Assembly (NCBI GenBank): GCA_947000775.1
Contig: CAMQGK010000048.1
Span: 2,686,501 to 2,750,500, forward strand
Direction: 5' to 3'
Origin: Pterois miles
Lineage: Eukaryota > Chordata > Actinopteri > Perciformes > Scorpaenidae
DNA: 64,000 bases
Below, piece by piece: positions 61,251-64,000 of the stretch. The position numbers were made by a program, and so were the translations under genes. The number at the start of each line of letters is the position of its first letter. Position 1 is the stretch's first letter. Under the pieces are notes generated by a model, which searched no databases, was not told the origin of the DNA, and worked only from the letters and a program-made list of their open reading frames with translations.

Positions 61251-61444
61251 TCAAACCAGAAAGAGAAAATGAAACAGTGAAACCACAGTAGCTGTGATGA
61301 GGAGGGGGAAGAGCTTGTCATTGACCCGTATGAGTGAATAGTGAGGTTGAGTGTCGTCAGAGACACTGATATTCTGGAGGCTAACAGGCAGGATCAGATC
61401 AGGAGATGTATTGATTTGGTCAGGAGGGACAGGATCTGGTCTCC
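61251..61444 (-). CDS. Weak candidate: terminal exon with GPI-signal-like tail
   Basis: On the minus strand a possible acceptor (gtgtttaaag) is followed by an open frame. It contains DLILPVSLQNISVSDDTQPH and ends NDKLFPLLITATVVSLFHFL plus FLV and a stop. A hydrophobic C-terminus with no charged residues after it is typical of GPI-anchor signals. An N-glycosylation sequon (NIS) is present. AATAAA lies about 80 bases past the stop (near 61165). I could not find the preceding exon or name the family. It may be chance. Confidence 0.3.
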
Positions 61445-62900
61445 CTTTAAACACCGAGAAAGGAGACAAATGCCATAGCCAACGAGCTGGGGGGGGGGGG
61501 GGCTATCGAATGGGGTCTAATATAAAATTCATCTTTAATCTCTATGAATTATGAATTGAATTCTGTGGTGAAAAAAATTCATTTACATAACCCCTCTGAC
61601 CAGTGTTACATGATTTATATGTTCTCTGTTTTTTCTCTCTGTCCACCACATTTTTTAACAGAAATCATTTCTCAAGTATTCATTTACAGTTATCTCCTTA
61701 TGCATACATAATCCATACAATCAATGTGTGGACAGTATTATATACAACCATATGCTGTATGTGTTCTTATATACAGTACAGTAAATAAAAAGACTTACAT
61801 TTCTGATAGCTGTATACATATATAAATATGTCCTGTATATGAAATATTCTCTATATTATGTATTTATGTTGTTATATAGAGTGTGTATACATACAGCATG
61901 TATGCACATATGTGCCTTCCATTATAGCTGCTCATCCCTGTTGAATCATGCAAATCATCAGGGGGAACAGAAGCTTTTCCCTTTGGGCAGTATTTATAGC
62001 AGCGCATGTAAAGGTATTTTCAGACACAAAAAAAGGTGCTATAAATTTCAAATGGGATTCAAAAGTGGGGTTGAAAAGGAGAAGAAGCAAATCTGTAGAG
62101 GGCTTCACTTCACTCTCCACTCTCTTCCTCCAGCTCATCTCTCACGGTCTCTTTCTCTCTTGTCAACCTTTTCAAAAAGCATCTATATTCTCACACCAGG
62201 CTGTAGGGGCATGTTGTCATGTTGCTATGCTACCTGAATGTCAAGCAGAATGTCAGCGTAACGGCAGAGTGTGAATGTACAATAAAGATGGAGCTTCTTC
62301 TGTCCGGAGAGCCTGACACAGAAAGAAAAAGTAGATTAGATGTTTTATAAGCATACCTAATAATACACTAACATAGAAAATTAAGTATCTCTGAATTATA
62401 GCATTGGACAATTTTACTTACTATATTTTTACCATCTATCCATCTCTCATTTTGTTTTTAAGTGGCGCTCACAGTTTTGATCCTTTCTTTCTTTGAGGCC
62501 GTGACTGACAGGATGTGGCCTGGTAGGAGAAAGGTTTGTTCGTTATCCTTCGTAGCCCGGATGTTCAGTTTTTAAATATCCATCTTAAATTTGTTGTCGT
62601 GTTGAGTGTAACAGATGCCGTTTAACACAACCTGATTTTTTAAAAACTGGTTATAGCTTCTTAATGGGAATTTGAACAATGTGAATAAAGTTTTTTGAAT
62701 ATTGGACACTTAAATTTCTGAACACTTAACTTATAACTTGTAACACTTACCTTGATTTCAAGTTTCTGATTATGTACAACTTGACAGTATTCAGGCTACA
62801 TAAAGTCAGCTGGATGGATTTCAGTGAGTTCAACTTGTTACCTGCATCACGGGAAATTTTAAAGAATGAAACAAAACAAACTGATACGTACACTGCAACA
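61445..62900. other. Intergenic or intronic, no exon supported
   Basis: A G-run occurs at 61490-61502. Otherwise AT-rich, with no convincing exon. Confidence 0.3.
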
Positions 62901-62924
62901 GCATTTTTGTGTTAAATAGGTCTA

Positions 62925-63020
62925 AACGGTCCGTCCATCACTCAGTGCCGCTAGGAGACGCCGGAGCTGCCGACCGCTCTTCTCCCGGTGAACTCGTCCC
63001 CTGGAGGGCCTGCAGGGTGC
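62925..63020 (+). promoter_or_regulatory. GC-rich patch, possible first exon or promoter
   Basis: CpG-containing sequence ends ggcctgcagg gtgcgt, a possible splice donor. It lies 0.9 kb upstream of the candidate coding start at 63951. The link is inference from composition. Confidence 0.25.
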
Positions 63021-63524
63021 GTTAGCTAGCTTATCATTGTCTCATTGCTGTCTGATTAACAGTAAATTCATCAAATTCAGTGGTAGCAAACAACAAATAC
63101 GCTACTGGTTCACCAGTCAACAAAACAAGAAAAATATGTTTGTTTAACCAGTGAAATGACTGTAAATAAATTGCACACTTCCTGTGACTCGTTTGAATGG
63201 TGTTCACACCAGAAATGAACCGTTTTCTAATTTATGCATTTATGCATGTAAATAGGGAGGACAAAGTATCTGAAACACCTCTAAATGTAATGCAGTCCAG
63301 TGCTACCCTTTACCATGACCTCAGTAATAAACATGGAATTGAATTTACACATGACAATGTCAACAAAAAAACTGAACATTATGTATATGCTTTGTTTTTA
63401 AGATTGTTTGGGCATTTTCACCTTCATTTCATAGAGGACAATATTGAGATACAATACAATATTGAGGGGGTTATGACACGCAACAGTCGGGATTGAATCC
63501 AGGACGTTGCTGTTATAGACCTTT

Positions 63525-63592
63525 TAAGATAAGATAAGATAAGATATTCCTTTATTAGTCCCACAGTGGGGAAATTCACATTTTTCAAACTT
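63525..63592 (-). mobile_element. LINE-type 3' end (tail only)
   Basis: The minus strand reads AATTTCCCCACTGTGGGACT aataaaggaat then (ATCTT)n. This is the same tail as at 43279-43322 and in the SINEs. Little LINE body is recognisable next to it. Confidence 0.65.
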
Positions 63593-63950
63593 GACAAGAT
63601 AAATATTCTTAATGGGACCCTTTGTCACTCCTGTTGCAATGTTTGTGAATGCAGAAGCTGAGGGGAAATAAGCTTGGACCAGAGCTGTTGCTCTAAGAAT
63701 GGAAATGTAAAGGTCTTTTATTATCATTATTATTATTATTATCATTATTAACATTATTATTAATATTATTAACCTCTTATGGTAGAATTTTTACCAGAGC
63801 TGATGTACTGGATTGCAATCAATTGTCCAGGTGTAGCTAATAAAGTGGCCACTGTGTGTATTTAAATTTAAAGTATTCAGTAGTGTAATATTTCAAGATT
63901 AGGTATTCAAGTCACAACAGTTTCTTCTTTCTTTGCTTCCACAGAAGTAG

Positions 63951-64000
63951 ATGCATGGAGACGTGGACGTCCTGCTGCCGCTCTGTTTAAAAAGACTAAA
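63951..64000 (+). CDS. Weak candidate: first coding exon cut by window end
   Basis: A good acceptor (tttctttgcttccacag, ending 63944) is followed by aag tag and then ATG. The in-frame stop just before the ATG supports a start. The frame reads MHGDVDVLLPLCLKRLK up to the window end. Another frame is also open across this short piece (VDAWRRGRPAAALFKKTK), so the frame is uncertain. The product is not recognised. Confidence 0.25.
   Translation, partial: MHGDVDVLLPLCLKRL

Overview
The window is vertebrate nuclear DNA, almost certainly from a teleost fish and probably a percomorph (inference). It has split genes with GT-AG introns, dense (CA)n microsatellites, tRNA-derived SINEs, L2/Rex1-like LINE ends, hAT-like and Tc1/mariner-like elements, and two coding genes that can be rebuilt exon by exon against vertebrate proteins. 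There is no operon-like organisation.

Left 27 kb: three genes lie head to tail on the minus strand. From right to left they are tbc1d22b (14 coding exons, 12374-26579, 531 aa, a TBC-domain Rab GAP), an unnamed C2H2 zinc-finger gene with an intronless ORF of 540 aa (7554-9176), and snrpg (4 coding exons, 1200-4455, 76 aa, the Sm-G protein of spliceosomal snRNPs). Each has a GC-rich 5' end with recognisable promoter motifs (ETS, E-box, CRE-like, YY1) and an AATAAA downstream. A non-LTR retrotransposon copy sits antisense between tbc1d22b exons 13 and 14, and several repeats occupy the other introns. The three proteins have no evident joint pathway; they are neighbours only.

Right 37 kb (about 27-64 kb): gene-poor and repeat-rich. 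It holds LINE fragments, two nearly identical tRNA-headed SINEs, two other SINE families, a tRNA-Ile(AAT) sequence fused to a LINE-type tail, nested DNA transposons, a cluster of long (CA/TG)n tracts (35.6-40.4 kb), and a 2.1 kb array built almost wholly of ACATA/ACATC pentamers (48450-50535). Three weak exon candidates are flagged: an Ig-like N-terminal exon near 30.7 kb, a minus-strand terminal exon with a GPI-signal-like tail near 61.3 kb, and a possible first coding exon cut by the right edge. None could be assigned to a named gene.

The most informative observations are evolutionary. SINEs and LINEs in this window share 3' tails in two independent pairs. A young-looking tRNA-Ile/LINE-tail chimera is present. 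The ACAT array has regional variant domains that record stepwise amplification.
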